DNA from: Nocardioides luteus
GTDB lineage: Bacteria; Actinomycetota; Actinomycetes; Propionibacteriales; Nocardioidaceae
DNA: 64,000 nt
NCBI RefSeq assembly: GCF_015752315.1
Contig: NZ_JADOVJ010000001.1
Coordinates: 4,022,501-4,086,500 of the forward strand
Direction: 5' to 3'
Below, in pieces: positions 32,563 to 42,137 of this stretch. Both the position numbers and the translations under genes were made by a program. Numbering within the stretch: position 1 is the stretch's first letter; the number at the start of each line of letters is the position of its first letter. Under the pieces are notes generated by a model. That model was not told the origin of the DNA. It saw only the letters and a list, made by a program, of their open reading frames with translations, and searched no databases.

Positions 32563-33141
32563 TCAGTGCAGCAGCGCGCGCACCAGCCGCTCGGCGATGT
32601 CCGGAGCGGGCTCGGAGCGCTCGAGGGAGTGGAGCACGAAGCCACCGACCAGGGCGCGTACGAACTCCATGACCGGGAGGTCGGCGGGCAGCTGGCCGGC
32701 CGCGACGGCGGCCTCGATGCGGGTGGAGACGGTCGCGGTGATGCCGAGCGCGTCGTTGAGGCGGTTGCCGATGTCGGGGTTCTCGCAGGCGGCCGCGACC
32801 AGCGAGCGGACGAGGCCGTCGTTGCCGGGCTGGGCGACGAGGTCGATGAGGCTCTGCATCCACGCGATCAGGTCGGCGCGGATGTCACCGGTGTCGGGGA
32901 CCACGGGGTGGTCCGGCAGCAGCTTGTCCTCGATCAGCGCGTCGGCCACGACCGCGCTCTTCGAGGACCACCAGCGGTAGATCGTCTGCTTGGAGACGCC
33001 CGCCTCCGCCGCGATGCCCTCGATGGTGAGGTGGTCGTAGCCCTGGGTCGCGAAGAGCCGCCCGGTCGCGCCGAGGACCGCGATGCGAGCCTCCTCGCTG
33101 CGTACGGCACCTCGACGGCGCACTCCTGCTGACGCTGGCAT
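32563..33141 (-). CDS. TetR family regulator (of the MMPL exporter)
   Basis: The 192-residue protein has a TetR HTH (YDHLTIEGIAAEAGVSKQTIYRWWSSK) and a C-terminal TetR_C_11-like ligand domain. It is divergent from an MMPL exporter gene and probably represses it. The ATG at 33141 is fixed by a TAGGAT box 7 bases upstream. Longer in-frame starts at 33150 and 33168 would lie inside or upstream of that promoter. Confidence 0.88.
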   Translation of the reverse strand: MPASAGVRRRGAVRSEEARIAVLGATGRLFATQGYDHLTIEGIAAEAGVSKQTIYRWWSSKSAVVADALIEDKLLPDHPVVPDTGDIRADLIAWMQSLIDLVAQPGNDGLVRSLVAAACENPDIGNRLNDALGITATVSTRIEAAVAAGQLPADLPVMEFVRALVGGFVLHSLERSEPAPDIAERLVRALLH

Positions 33142-33148
33142 GAACGGC

Positions 33149-33154
33149 ATCCTA
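33149..33154 (-). promoter_or_regulatory. -10 element TAGGAT of the TetR gene
   Basis: TAGGAT on the minus strand is followed by 7 bases and the ATG at 33141. This decides the start among three in-frame ATGs. Confidence 0.65.
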
Positions 33155-33278
33155 AGAGCCCGTGGCATCTTCTGGCCAAGGCACAGGTGTGACCCATCAC
33201 TCGCTCATCGACCCTTGTCCAGCGGCGTACAGGTGATTAACTGGACGCACCGTTGCGAATTACCGGAGGGATGCCGCC

Positions 33279-35759
33279 ATGGCGGAGCTGTTGTATCGAT
33301 TGGGCAAGACGGCCGCGCGCCGCGCCTGGCTTGTGATCCTTGCCTGGGTGCTGGCGCTGTCCGGCGCTGCCGGGGCGTACGTCGCCTGGTCCGGTGAGCT
33401 CACCACGAGCTTCGACATCCCGGGGCTGCCCTCGTCCGAGGTGGTCGACGAGCTCCAGCAGGGCCTGCCCGACCTGGCCGGCGGCTCCGGCACGATCGCC
33501 TTCCAGACCAAGGACGGCACCCCGCTCAGCGCGACGCAGAAGAAGGAGATCCAGGCGCTGATCACCAGCGCCGAGGACCTCCCCGACGTCGCCGCGGTCA
33601 CCGACCCGTTCCAGACCGAGGCCCAGCGCGAGGCCCAGGCCGAGAAGGTGGCCGAGGGCCAGGCCCAGCTCGAGGCCGGCCGGACCAGGCTCGACAGCGC
33701 CCAGGCAAAGCTCGACAAGGCCCAGGCCGACATCGACGCGGCCCGCACCCAGCTGCAGGCCGCCGGCCTGCCGACCACCGAGATCGACGCCCAGCAGGCC
33801 GCCCTCGACCAGCAGCAGGCGAAGATCGACGACAGCTCCGCCGATCTCGAGGCCAACACCGCCAAGGCCGAGAACGGCGCCGAGCTGCTCGCGCTCTCCG
33901 AGGAGATCCGGATGGTCTCCGCCGACGGCTCGGCCGCCCTGGTCAACGTCGCCTACTCGGTCGGACGTCTGGAGATGTCCGAGGAGACCAAGAAGGCCAC
34001 GGTCGACCACTTCACGGACCACCCCATCGACGGGGTCGAGATCGGCGTCTCCTCCGACATCTCTCAGGAGGCACCCAACCCGATGGGACCGGGTGAGATC
34101 GTCGGCGTCGGCGTCGCCGCGCTCGTCCTCCTGGTCATGCTCGGCACGATCATCGGCGCCGGCGTCCCGCTGGTCACCGCGCTGACCGGCGTCGGCATCG
34201 GCGCGCTCGGCGCGCTCTCCCTCTCCGGGGTCGTCCAGATGGCCTCGATGACCCCGATCCTGGGGCTGATGCTCGGCCTGGCCGTGGGCATCGACTACTC
34301 GCTCTTCATCCTCAACCGGCACCGCAAGCAGCTGCTCCACGGCTCCGACGTCACCGAGTCGATCGGGCTCGCCAACGGCACCGCCGGCACCGCCGTCGTC
34401 TTCGCGGGCTCCACCGTGATCGTCGCGCTGGTCGCGCTCAACATGACCGGCATCCCGTTCCTCGGCCTGATGGGCTCCGTGGGCGCCGCCTGCGTCGCGA
34501 TCGCGGTGCTGGTCGCGATCACCCTGACCCCGGCCATCCTCGGCCTGGTCGGCGGCCGCATCGTCTCCAAGCGCGCCCGCAAGAAGGTCACGGAGCAGGA
34601 CGCCGCCGAGGCCCACGCCCGGCCGATGCCCACCTGGCGCGCCGTGGTCACGGTCGTCGCCTCCGTGGTGGCGCTGCTCGCCCTCGCGATCCCAGCTCTC
34701 GACATGCGCCTCGGCCTGCCCGACGGCGGCTCGGAGCCCGAGGGGTCGCTGGCCAAGACCGCCTACACGATCACCGAGGACAGCTTCGGGCCCGGCGCCA
34801 ACGGCCCGCTGTTGGTCGCCGCCGACCTGCCCGACGGGCTCGACGAGTCCGGCATCCAGCACGCCCAGCTGACGGTCGCCAAGGCGCTGGCAGACCTCGA
34901 CGACGTACGCGCGGTGGCGCCGGTCGCGGTCTCCGGGGACGGTCGCACCGCCGCCTTCCAGGTCGTTCCCGAGGAGGGGCCCAACAGCGTCTCCACCAAC
35001 GAGCTGGTCAACGCGATCCGGGACATGCCGGCCGTCAACGGCGACATCACGCTCGGTGTCGCCGGCGCCACCGCGGTCGCGATCGACGTGTCGCAGGGGC
35101 TCAACGACGTACTCCTCCCCTACCTCGGCGTCGTCGTCGGTCTCTCCCTGCTGATCCTGATCCTGGTCTTCCGCTCCCTCCTGGTCCCGCTCATCGCGAC
35201 CGGTGGGTTCGTGCTCTCGCTGCTGGCGACGTACGGCGTCGTGGTCGCGGTCTTCCAGAAGGGCATCGGCGCGGAGTGGATCGGCATCGACAGCACCGGT
35301 CCCATCCTGAGCTTCCTGCCGATCCTGCTCGTCGGGATCCTCTTCGGCCTGGCGATGGACTACCAACTGTTCCTCGCCTCCGGCATGCGGGAGGCGTACG
35401 TCCACGGTGCCCCGGCTCGCGTCGCCGTCGCCCAGGGCTTCCGGGCCGGGCGTTCGGTCGTGATCGCGGCCGGCCTGATCATGGTCTCCGTCTTCGGCGG
35501 GTTCATCTTCGCCGAGTCGGTGATGATCCGCTCGATGGGCTTCGGGCTCGCGCTCGGCGTGCTGCTGGACGCGTTCATCGTCCGGATGTTGCTGATGCCG
35601 GCGCTGATGCACCTGCTCGGGCGCTCGGCGTGGTGGCTGCCGAAGTGGCTCGACCGCATCCTCCCGAACGTGGACGTCGAGGGCGCCGCGCTCGAGCGTG
35701 CCCACGGCGGCAGCGCCCCTGACGACGCGCCGGTCGAGCGGGAGAAGGTCTCGGTCTGA
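33279..35759 (+). CDS. MMPL/RND family transporter
   Basis: The 826-residue protein has two six-helix MMPL halves (membrane segments near 16-36, 275-425 and 455-475, then about 610-780), each with an extracellular domain. The first extracellular loop carries a long Ala/Gln/Asp-rich coiled coil (about 112-195), unusual in length. The GxxxDYxLF motif occurs in each half: GIDYSLFILNRH and AMDYQLFLASGMRE. Such proteins export lipids or drugs. The divergent TetR suggests inducible drug or lipid efflux. The start follows GGAGGGATG. Confidence 0.92.
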   Translation: MAELLYRLGKTAARRAWLVILAWVLALSGAAGAYVAWSGELTTSFDIPGLPSSEVVDELQQGLPDLAGGSGTIAFQTKDGTPLSATQKKEIQALITSAEDLPDVAAVTDPFQTEAQREAQAEKVAEGQAQLEAGRTRLDSAQAKLDKAQADIDAARTQLQAAGLPTTEIDAQQAALDQQQAKIDDSSADLEANTAKAENGAELLALSEEIRMVSADGSAALVNVAYSVGRLEMSEETKKATVDHFTDHPIDGVEIGVSSDISQEAPNPMGPGEIVGVGVAALVLLVMLGTIIGAGVPLVTALTGVGIGALGALSLSGVVQMASMTPILGLMLGLAVGIDYSLFILNRHRKQLLHGSDVTESIGLANGTAGTAVVFAGSTVIVALVALNMTGIPFLGLMGSVGAACVAIAVLVAITLTPAILGLVGGRIVSKRARKKVTEQDAAEAHARPMPTWRAVVTVVASVVALLALAIPALDMRLGLPDGGSEPEGSLAKTAYTITEDSFGPGANGPLLVAADLPDGLDESGIQHAQLTVAKALADLDDVRAVAPVAVSGDGRTAAFQVVPEEGPNSVSTNELVNAIRDMPAVNGDITLGVAGATAVAIDVSQGLNDVLLPYLGVVVGLSLLILILVFRSLLVPLIATGGFVLSLLATYGVVVAVFQKGIGAEWIGIDSTGPILSFLPILLVGILFGLAMDYQLFLASGMREAYVHGAPARVAVAQGFRAGRSVVIAAGLIMVSVFGGFIFAESVMIRSMGFGLALGVLLDAFIVRMLLMPALMHLLGRSAWWLPKWLDRILPNVDVEGAALERAHGGSAPDDAPVEREKVSV

Positions 35760-35782
35760 GGAGGACCGTCGGTGGTCGCCGG

Positions 35783-35788
35783 TAGGGT
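35783..35788 (+). promoter_or_regulatory. -10 element TAGGGT of recQ
   Basis: TAGGGT is followed by 7 bases and the GTG at 35796. It lies 24 bases after the MMPL stop, so recQ has its own promoter. Confidence 0.6.
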
Positions 35789-35795
35789 CGCTCGC

Positions 35796-37613
35796 GTGAT
35801 GGAGTTGACCCCGGAGCTGGAAGTCCTGCGCCGCGTCTTCGGCTACGACGAGTTCCGCGGCGACCAGGCCGAGATCGTCGCGCACGTGGCCACGGGCGGC
35901 GACGCCCTGGTCCTGATGCCGACCGGCGGCGGGAAGTCGCTGTGCTACCAGATCCCGTCCCTGGTGAGGGCCGGGACCGGGGTGGTCATCTCGCCGCTGA
36001 TCGCGCTGATGCAGGACCAGGTCGACGCGCTCTCCGCGCTCGGCGTGCGCGCCGGGTTCCTCAACTCCACCCAGATGCCCCATGAGCGGCAGCAGGTGGA
36101 GCAGGCGCTGCTGGCCGGCGAGCTCGACCTGCTCTATCTCGCCCCCGAGCGGCTGCGGGTGCCGGAGACCGGCCGGTTGCTCGACCAGGCCAAGATCTCG
36201 CTCTTCGCGATCGACGAGGCCCACTGCGTCTCGCAGTGGGGTCACGACTTCCGGCCCGACTACCTGCAGCTCTCCCACCTCCACGAGCGCTGGCCGGAGG
36301 TGCCGCGGATCGCGCTGACCGCGACCGCCACCGCGGAGACCCGCCGCGAGATCGCCTCCCGGCTCAACCTCGAGGACGCCCGCCACTTCGTGGCCTCCTT
36401 CGACCGGCCCAACATCCAGTACCGGATCGCGCCGAAGGACAAGCCCGCCAAGCAGCTCGTCGACCTGATCCGCACCGAGCACCCCGGCGAGGCCGGCATC
36501 GTCTACTGCCTCTCCCGCGCCTCCGTCGAGCGCACCGCGGCGTCGCTGGTCGGTCAGGGCATCCCGGCGCTCCCCTACCACGCCGGTCTCGACGCCCGGA
36601 TCCGCGCGGAGAACCAGTCCCGCTTCCTGCGCGAGGACGGCATCGTCATGGTCGCGACCATCGCCTTCGGGATGGGGATCGACAAGCCGGACGTACGCTT
36701 CGTGGCCCATCTCGACCTGCCCAAGTCGGTCGAGGGCTACTACCAGGAGACCGGCCGGGCCGGGCGTGACGGGCAGCCGTCGACCGCGTGGCTGGCCTAC
36801 GGGCTGGCCGACGTCGTCCAGCAGCGGCAGATGATCGAGACCTCCGAGGGCGACCGGGCCCACAAGCACCGGCTCGGGCAGCATCTCAACGCGATGCTCG
36901 CGCTGTGCGAGACCGTCGACTGCCGGCGGGTGCAGCTGCTGCGCTACTTCGGGCAGGCCTCGGAGCCGTGCGGCAACTGCGACACCTGCCTGTCGGCGCC
37001 GGAGTCCTGGGACGGCACCGTCCCGGCCCAGAAGGTCCTCTCCACCGTCATCCGGCTCGACCGCGAGCGCAACGGGCAGCGTTTCGGTGCCGGCCAGATC
37101 GTCGACATCCTGCGCGGCAAGGAGACCGAGAAGGTCCGCCAGTTCCGCCACCACGAGCTTTCGGTCTTCGGGATCGGCACCGACCTCGCCGAGAGCGACT
37201 GGCACTCCGTCATCCGCCAGCTGCTGGCTCGCGAGATGCTCGCGGTCGACAACCGCTACGGGGTCTTCTCGGTCGCCGAGCCGGCCGGGCCCGTGCTGCG
37301 CGGCGAGCAGCAGCTCATGCTCCGCAAGGAGCCACCCCGGCAGGCCCGTCGCAGCGGCTCCGGGGACCGCAAGCCGAAGGTGGCCGCCGCCGACCTGTCG
37401 CCGGAGGCCGCTGAGGTCTTCGAGCGCCTGCGCGCGTGGCGCGGCGAGGTCGCCAAGGAGCAGGGGGTGCCGGCGTACGTCGTCTTCCACGATGCGACCC
37501 TGCGCGAGATCGCGACCCGGCTGCCGGCCAGCCGCGACGAGCTCGGCACGATCAGCGGCATCGGCGAGGCGAAGCTCGACAAGTACGCCGACGGGGTGCT
37601 CGCCGTCCTCTGA
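35796..37613 (+). CDS. recQ: ATP-dependent DNA helicase RecQ
   Basis: The 605-residue SF2 helicase has Walker A TGGGKS (44-48), DEAH at 140-143, a helicase C domain with [13 protein letters not shown], and a zinc-binding RecQ-Ct with CGNCDTC. An RQC winged helix and a C-terminal HRDC domain (about 525-605, ending [18 protein letters not shown]) complete the full bacterial architecture. It unwinds DNA 3' to 5' in recombination and repair. The start is the GTG at 35796 by promoter position, or the ATG at 35799. Confidence 0.95.
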   Translation: MMELTPELEVLRRVFGYDEFRGDQAEIVAHVATGGDALVLMPTGGGKSLCYQIPSLVRAGTGVVISPLIALMQDQVDALSALGVRAGFLNSTQMPHERQQVEQALLAGELDLLYLAPERLRVPETGRLLDQAKISLFAIDEAHCVSQWGHDFRPDYLQLSHLHERWPEVPRIALTATATAETRREIASRLNLEDARHFVASFDRPNIQYRIAPKDKPAKQLVDLIRTEHPGEAGIVYCLSRASVERTAASLVGQGIPALPYHAGLDARIRAENQSRFLREDGIVMVATIAFGMGIDKPDVRFVAHLDLPKSVEGYYQETGRAGRDGQPSTAWLAYGLADVVQQRQMIETSEGDRAHKHRLGQHLNAMLALCETVDCRRVQLLRYFGQASEPCGNCDTCLSAPESWDGTVPAQKVLSTVIRLDRERNGQRFGAGQIVDILRGKETEKVRQFRHHELSVFGIGTDLAESDWHSVIRQLLAREMLAVDNRYGVFSVAEPAGPVLRGEQQLMLRKEPPRQARRSGSGDRKPKVAAADLSPEAAEVFERLRAWRGEVAKEQGVPAYVVFHDATLREIATRLPASRDELGTISGIGEAKLDKYADGVLAVL

Positions 37614-37661
37614 CCGTCTCTCAGGCGGCCAGGTCCCGCCGGGTGACCTGCGTCACGTCGG

Positions 37662-37667
37662 TAGGCT
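37662..37667 (+). promoter_or_regulatory. -10 element TAGGCT of the GGCT-like gene
   Basis: TAGGCT is followed by 7 bases and the ATG at 37675, with no ribosome site. This is another leaderless layout. Confidence 0.65.
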
Positions 37668-37674
37668 CCCCGCG

Positions 37675-38256
37675 ATGAGCGCAGAGGTCTGGTACGTCAG
37701 CTACGGGTCGAACATGTGCCGTGACCGCCTCGCTGCCTACCTCCTGGGCGGCCAGCCGGTGGGCGCCCGCCAGTCCTATGTCGGCGCGCGCACGCCGTCG
37801 ATGCCGCTCGCCGATGTCGCCGTCGACCTCCCCGGACGGCTCTACTTCGCGGGCGAGTCGCGCACCTGGACGGGCGGGGTGGCCTTCTACGACCACGACG
37901 CGCCCGGCTCCTGGACCGCGGCCCGCGCCTACCGGATGAGCGTCGAGCAGTTCGCCGACATCGCCGCCCAGGAGATGAACCGGCTGCCCTCGCCCGGCGA
38001 CCCGATCGAGAGGGTCGTCATCGACGGCCTGGAGAACGGTCGCCACGAGGCCGGCCCGGGACACTACGAGACCCTGATCGAGGTCGGCCGCCGCGACGGA
38101 CTCCCGATGCTCACCTTCACCGCGCCGCACGGCTTCGACGCCGTCGCGCACACCCGCCCGTCGGAGGCGTACGTCGCGATGCTGACCCGCGGGCTCCACG
38201 AGTCTCGCGGCTGGGACCGGCATCGCGCCGAGGCGTACGTCCTGGAGCGCTGCTGA
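37675..38256 (+). CDS. Gamma-glutamylcyclotransferase-like protein
   Basis: The 193-residue protein opens with VWYVSYGSNMCRDRLAAYL, the YGSN substrate loop of the GGCT/AIG2 fold. It has a later GPGHYETLIEVG segment near where the catalytic acid lies. Similar actinobacterial proteins are sometimes mislabelled as histone deacetylases. Whether it acts on gamma-glutamyl peptides is unproven. The start is set by a TAGGCT box 7 bases upstream. Confidence 0.75.
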   Translation: MSAEVWYVSYGSNMCRDRLAAYLLGGQPVGARQSYVGARTPSMPLADVAVDLPGRLYFAGESRTWTGGVAFYDHDAPGSWTAARAYRMSVEQFADIAAQEMNRLPSPGDPIERVVIDGLENGRHEAGPGHYETLIEVGRRDGLPMLTFTAPHGFDAVAHTRPSEAYVAMLTRGLHESRGWDRHRAEAYVLERC

Positions 38257-38289
38257 CCGTCTGAGCGTGGTCGGTGGCGTCGGCGTGAG

Positions 38290-39270
38290 TCACCCTGCGG
38301 CTCCGCCATCGAGGTGGACTCCGGTGATCTGGGCCGACACCTGCCAGAGACGTTCGGCGCTTTCGGGGTCGACGGCGTAGCCGCGTACGCCACCGTCGTC
38401 CATCGATCCTGCCGGGCCGGCGAGCGGGGCGATGTCACAGTCCTCGCAGTAGACACCGCCACGACCCTCCAGCGCGGGCGACGTCGCCGCCCACAGCCCG
38501 GTCGCCGCCCCTTGGCTCGGCGTCTTGAAGCCGGACCCGATGACGTTCCCTTCTGCATCGATCCACCCCCGCTCGACCTGTTCGGCGGCGGTCATGTCGC
38601 GCTGCAGGTCGGTGATGATGGCCCCGGGATGCAGGGAGAAGGCACCGATCCCTTCGTTCTTCGCGATCGCGTCGAGGTGCACGGCGAACAGCACGTTGGC
38701 CGTCTTCGACTGGCCGTACGCCAGCCACTTGTCGTAGCCCTGGTCGAAGTCGAGGTCGTCCCACCGGATGTCAGAGAGGTGGTGTCCGGCCGAGGAGTAC
38801 GAGACCACGCGAGCACCGCCGGCGTTCACAAGCAGCGGGAACAGCAGGTTGACGAGGACGAAGTGGCCGAGGTGGTTGATCGCGAACTGGCTCTCCCACC
38901 CAGGTCCGACCCGCCGCTTCGGCGATGCCATGACCCCGGCGGCAGCGACCGCGATGTCCAGCCTCGTTTCGGACTCGCGGACCTGCTCGCAGGCCGTGCG
39001 CACGCTCGCGAGGTCGGCCAGGTCCATGGGGATCACGGTGACGCTGTCGAGGCCACCGAGCCGGGCACGGGCGAGCTCCGGACGCCGCGCAGGCACGAGC
39101 ACACGCGCCCCTGCCTGCGCCAGGGCTCGCGTGGTTTCCAGCCCCAGGCCGGAGTATCCGCCGGTGACCAGGGCCGTCTTGCCTCCGAGGTCGACGTCGG
39201 CCATCACCTCCTCGGCGGAGGACGCGGCCGTGAATCCTGACTGGAGCGGTGTCTGCTGGCTGATCGTCAT
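38290..39270 (-). CDS. Short-chain dehydrogenase/reductase (retinol dehydrogenase-like)
   Basis: The 326-residue Rossmann enzyme has cofactor motif TGGYSGLG, the AAAGVMA variant of NNAG, and the active site with SSAGHH and YGQSK. A basic residue after the second strand (PARRPEL) suggests NADP(H). The substrate is unknown. It is divergent from a MerR regulator and its promoter has the MerR-type 19-bp spacer, so MerR should activate it. The ATG at 39270 lies 6 bases after TAGGTT. Confidence 0.87.
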   Translation of the reverse strand: MTISQQTPLQSGFTAASSAEEVMADVDLGGKTALVTGGYSGLGLETTRALAQAGARVLVPARRPELARARLGGLDSVTVIPMDLADLASVRTACEQVRESETRLDIAVAAAGVMASPKRRVGPGWESQFAINHLGHFVLVNLLFPLLVNAGGARVVSYSSAGHHLSDIRWDDLDFDQGYDKWLAYGQSKTANVLFAVHLDAIAKNEGIGAFSLHPGAIITDLQRDMTAAEQVERGWIDAEGNVIGSGFKTPSQGAATGLWAATSPALEGRGGVYCEDCDIAPLAGPAGSMDDGGVRGYAVDPESAERLWQVSAQITGVHLDGGAAG

Positions 39271-39276
39271 GCCCCG

Positions 39277-39307
39277 AACCTAAAATCTAGAGCGGACTCT
39301 AGATCAA
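39277..39307 (-). promoter_or_regulatory. MerR-type promoter with operator in a 19-bp spacer
   Basis: On the minus strand TTGATC (39307-39302) and TAGGTT (39282-39277) are 19 bp apart. The perfect palindrome ATCTAGAG-CGGA-CTCTAGAT (39285-39304) fills the spacer. Over-long spacers with a centred dyad are the hallmark of MerR-activated promoters. Leaderless SDR transcription would follow. Confidence 0.8.
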
Positions 39308-39324
39308 GCACGGAAGGGCGTGAC

Positions 39325-39753
39325 ATGACCACCGAGGCCCAACAGGAGGAGACCTTCACCATCGGCGAGGTCGCCAAGCGCACCGGTCTCAGCGTTCACG
39401 CGCTGCGCTACTACGAGCGACAGGACCTGCTCATCGGCCCGGTCCAGCGAACGTCGGGCGGTCGGCGCATCTACTCCACCGTCGACATCGACTGGCTCCA
39501 GATCTGCGTCAAGCTGCGGGAGTCCGGCATGCCGCTCTCGGACCTGACCAGGTTCGCGGCCCTCGTCAGACGAGGGCCGGGCAACGAGGGCGAACGGCTC
39601 GAGCTCCTCGACGAACACCGCCGGCGCATCGAGACCCAGATCCACGCGCTCGAAGAATGCCGCGCGCTGATCGATTGGAAGGTCGGTGTCTACAGCGAGC
39701 ACCTCCAAGCCGGCACCGCGACGGGGCTGTGGGATCCCGCACACCGACCCTGA
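39325..39753 (+). CDS. MerR family transcriptional regulator
   Basis: The 142-residue protein has the MerR HTH (FTIGEVAKRTGLSVHALRYYERQDLL, wing RTSGGRRIYS), the dimerisation coiled coil (about 85-115) and a short C-terminus without cysteines. It probably senses an organic compound or aldehyde rather than a metal. It diverges from the SDR gene and should control it through the 19-bp-spacer promoter. The ATG at 39325 follows GGAAGGG. Confidence 0.9.
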   Translation: MTTEAQQEETFTIGEVAKRTGLSVHALRYYERQDLLIGPVQRTSGGRRIYSTVDIDWLQICVKLRESGMPLSDLTRFAALVRRGPGNEGERLELLDEHRRRIETQIHALEECRALIDWKVGVYSEHLQAGTATGLWDPAHRP

Positions 39754-39811
39754 TCGTCCGCCGGCCCGGCAGCGTCATCGACGTCCTGCCCGCAACAGCT
39801 AGCCTGCCCCC

Positions 39812-40288
39812 ATGAAGATCGGACAGGCGGACGAGCGGGCACTTCTCGAAGGAATGATCGACATCCAGCGGGAGCAGATCAGCGGCATCCTCGAGGATCT
39901 CGACGACGAGGAGGCGCGGCGCAAGCTGGTCCCGTCGCTGACCACGCCGCTGGGGCTGGTCAGGCATGCGACCTTCGTGGAAAAGGTGTGGTTCCACGCG
40001 CGGGTCGCGGGCGTGTCGCGCAAGGAGATCGGGCTGCCCGACACGGTCGACCAGAGCTTCGTGCTCGACGCCGAGGACACGGTCGCCTCGATCCGGGCCG
40101 CCTATTACGCGGCCTGCGAGCGCTCACGCGAGATCGCCGCCACCCACGAGCTCGACGAGGAGTTCGACTGGCACGGCAACCGGGTGACGCTCCGGTTCGT
40201 CTACGTGCACATGATCCAGGAGCTGGCCCGCCATGCCGGACACGGCGACATCCTGGTCGAGCAGATCCAGGCCGCCCGGGCGAGCTAG
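39812..40288 (+). CDS. DinB/DUF664 family protein
   Basis: The 158-residue four-helix bundle of the DinB superfamily has likely metal-ligand histidines in LVRHATFVEKVWFH and the C-terminal MIQELARHAGHGDI motif. Relatives include mycothiol-dependent transferases and isomerases, a plausible role in a mycothiol-producing host, but this is inference. The ATG is 6 bases after TAGCCT (39800-39805), a leaderless start. Confidence 0.82.
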   Translation: MKIGQADERALLEGMIDIQREQISGILEDLDDEEARRKLVPSLTTPLGLVRHATFVEKVWFHARVAGVSRKEIGLPDTVDQSFVLDAEDTVASIRAAYYAACERSREIAATHELDEEFDWHGNRVTLRFVYVHMIQELARHAGHGDILVEQIQAARAS

Positions 40289-40361
40289 CCGACGATGACC
40301 CGGGCGTACGCCGGCTGAAACCCTTGGCGCCGCGGCCCGCCGATGACGGACAATGGTGGGC

Positions 40362-41000
40362 GTGCCGACCCTGAGCCAGTTCGCCGCCTTCGCGCTCGCG
40401 TCCGTCATCTTCATCCTGATCCCCGGACCGAGCGTGCTCTTCGCGCTCGGCCGCGCCCTGACCGCGGGCCGCCGCGAGGCGGTGCTCGCCGTCGGTGGCA
40501 ACGCGCTCGGCCAGTTCGGCCAGGTCCTGGCGGTGGCCGTCGGCCTCGGCGCGCTCGTGGCAGCCTCCGCGACGGCGTTCACGGTCGTGAAGCTGGTCGG
40601 CGCTGCGTACGTCGTCTATCTCGGCATCCAGGCGATCCGTCACCGTGCCGACGCCCGGGCCGCGCTGCACGGTGAGGATGTCGCGCGGACGACCGCGTGG
40701 GGCGCGATCCGCACCGGGATGATCGTCGGCGCGACGAACCCGAAGACGATCGTCTTCCACCTGGCCTTCCTGCCCCAGTTCATCGACGCCTCGGCGCCTG
40801 CGGTGCCGCAGATCCTCCTGCTCGGCGCGATCTTCTCGGCGATGGCCTTCGCCTGCGACTCGGGCTGGGTGCTCGCCGCCAGCCGGGCCAAGGCCTGGTT
40901 CGCCCGCAAGCCCAAGCGCCTCGACACCCTCGGCGCCGGCGGCGGGGTCATGATGATCGGCCTCGGGGCGACGATGGCCACCGCCTCCCACGGCGCCTGA
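40362..41000 (+). CDS. LysE family amino-acid exporter
   Basis: The 212-residue protein has about six membrane helices and the LysE/RhtB signatures IPGPSVLFALGRAL and VGATNPKTIVFHLAFLPQFI. It exports amino acids or their analogues. The start is the GTG at 40362, 7 bases after GACAAT, which overlaps the alternative ATG at 40353. Confidence 0.88.
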   Translation: MPTLSQFAAFALASVIFILIPGPSVLFALGRALTAGRREAVLAVGGNALGQFGQVLAVAVGLGALVAASATAFTVVKLVGAAYVVYLGIQAIRHRADARAALHGEDVARTTAWGAIRTGMIVGATNPKTIVFHLAFLPQFIDASAPAVPQILLLGAIFSAMAFACDSGWVLAASRAKAWFARKPKRLDTLGAGGGVMMIGLGATMATASHGA

Positions 41001-41065
41001 CCGACACGTCGACCGACCGCCGAATTTCCGGGACAGGAGCGCGCCGGTCGCAGAGACTGGGTCCC

Positions 41066-42049
41066 ATGCGGACTCCATGGAGAATCTCGGGCTTCATCGC
41101 GGCTGCGATCGCCTCACTCGTCATCACCTCGGGCACCTCGGTGGCCCCCGCTCACGCCGAGGAGGCGAAGCGTCCGGATCCGCTCCTGGCCTTCAACCAC
41201 GCGTGGGCGATGGTCGACCGGGAGACGGCTGACGCGATCGAGCACTCCGAGTATCTGGGGCAGTTCGCCGACCGCCGGATCAACACCGGCAACGACGGCA
41301 CCTCCACCTGGACCGGTCGCTACCTGCTCGGCAAGGAGACCTACCTGGAGTTCTTCGGGCCGGGCGACGCCCCCGATGCGGTCGTCGGTGACACCGGGCT
41401 CGCCGTCTCGGCGGACAAGGACGGCGACCTGGCCATCGCGACCGACAACCTGCACGAGCTTGGTGTCGACCCGGTCGAGTTCACCCAGGTGACCGACCTC
41501 GGCGACGGCGAGCTGATCCCGTGGTTCGACGTCACCTACACGACCGCGACCTACGACACCTTCTTCTCCTGGGCGATGGAGTATCGCGACGAGTTCCTCA
41601 GCGACCCACGGCTCTCCTTCCCGCCTCCCGCCTACGAGGGCGACGTCAGCAGGGACCGCTACAACCGCGACCGCTACCTCGACCACGAGATGCGCGACGT
41701 CATCGGCATCCAGATCGCCACCACCGAGGCCGACATCGAGAAGATGGTGCCGCTGTGGCGCGCCGCCGGGATCACGATCCGTGTCCTGAAGGACGGCGGC
41801 GTCCTCGCCTTCGACGGCATGACCACGATCCGCCTGCAGCCGGTGCCGGTCGAGGAGGCAGGCGTACGCCACATCATCCTCGCCCTCAACGAGCCGGCCG
41901 AGGAGCCCCGCACCGAGACCATCGGCAACTCGACGCTGCACGTCGGGCCGGGGGCGTACGCACTGTGGACGTTCGACCCGGTCGAGGGCTCGCCGGCCAC
42001 CCGGTCCGGCGGGTCGGGCAAGCCGCTCCACCCCGCCTTCGGCGGCTGA
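41066..42049 (+). CDS. Secreted protein of unknown function (DUF5829-like)
   Basis: The 327-residue protein has a Sec signal peptide (hydrophobic 9-25, likely cleavage after AHA). The mature part is soluble with no membrane helix. Segments YLEFFGPGDAPD, the central region with repeated RDRYNRDRY, and a closing VGPGAYALWTF resemble the DUF5829 family of actinomycete secreted proteins, recalled rather than searched. The family has no known activity. The glyoxalase-like strand order in the N-terminal half is a guess only. Confidence 0.65.
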   Translation: MRTPWRISGFIAAAIASLVITSGTSVAPAHAEEAKRPDPLLAFNHAWAMVDRETADAIEHSEYLGQFADRRINTGNDGTSTWTGRYLLGKETYLEFFGPGDAPDAVVGDTGLAVSADKDGDLAIATDNLHELGVDPVEFTQVTDLGDGELIPWFDVTYTTATYDTFFSWAMEYRDEFLSDPRLSFPPPAYEGDVSRDRYNRDRYLDHEMRDVIGIQIATTEADIEKMVPLWRAAGITIRVLKDGGVLAFDGMTTIRLQPVPVEEAGVRHIILALNEPAEEPRTETIGNSTLHVGPGAYALWTFDPVEGSPATRSGGSGKPLHPAFGG

Positions 42050-42137
42050 GGACTCTCGCACCGCCGGGGCCGCGCTCCTTCCCCTCGAGTCGAGGAGGAT
42101 GATGGCGTCGAATCCGACGGGGTGAAGGCAGACGACG

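Noticed and set aside
33217..33246. GTCCAG...CTGGAC inverted repeat before the MMPL gene
   Set aside because: The 6-bp arms are separated by 18 bases; they may bind the TetR protein, but the symmetry is too loose to assign.
33237..37490. A 1417-codon open frame on the minus strand opposite the MMPL transporter and recQ
   Set aside because: The translation is dominated by Gly, Arg, Asp and Val with no domain. The opposite strand encodes two textbook proteins. Such frames arise when third codon positions are almost all G or C.
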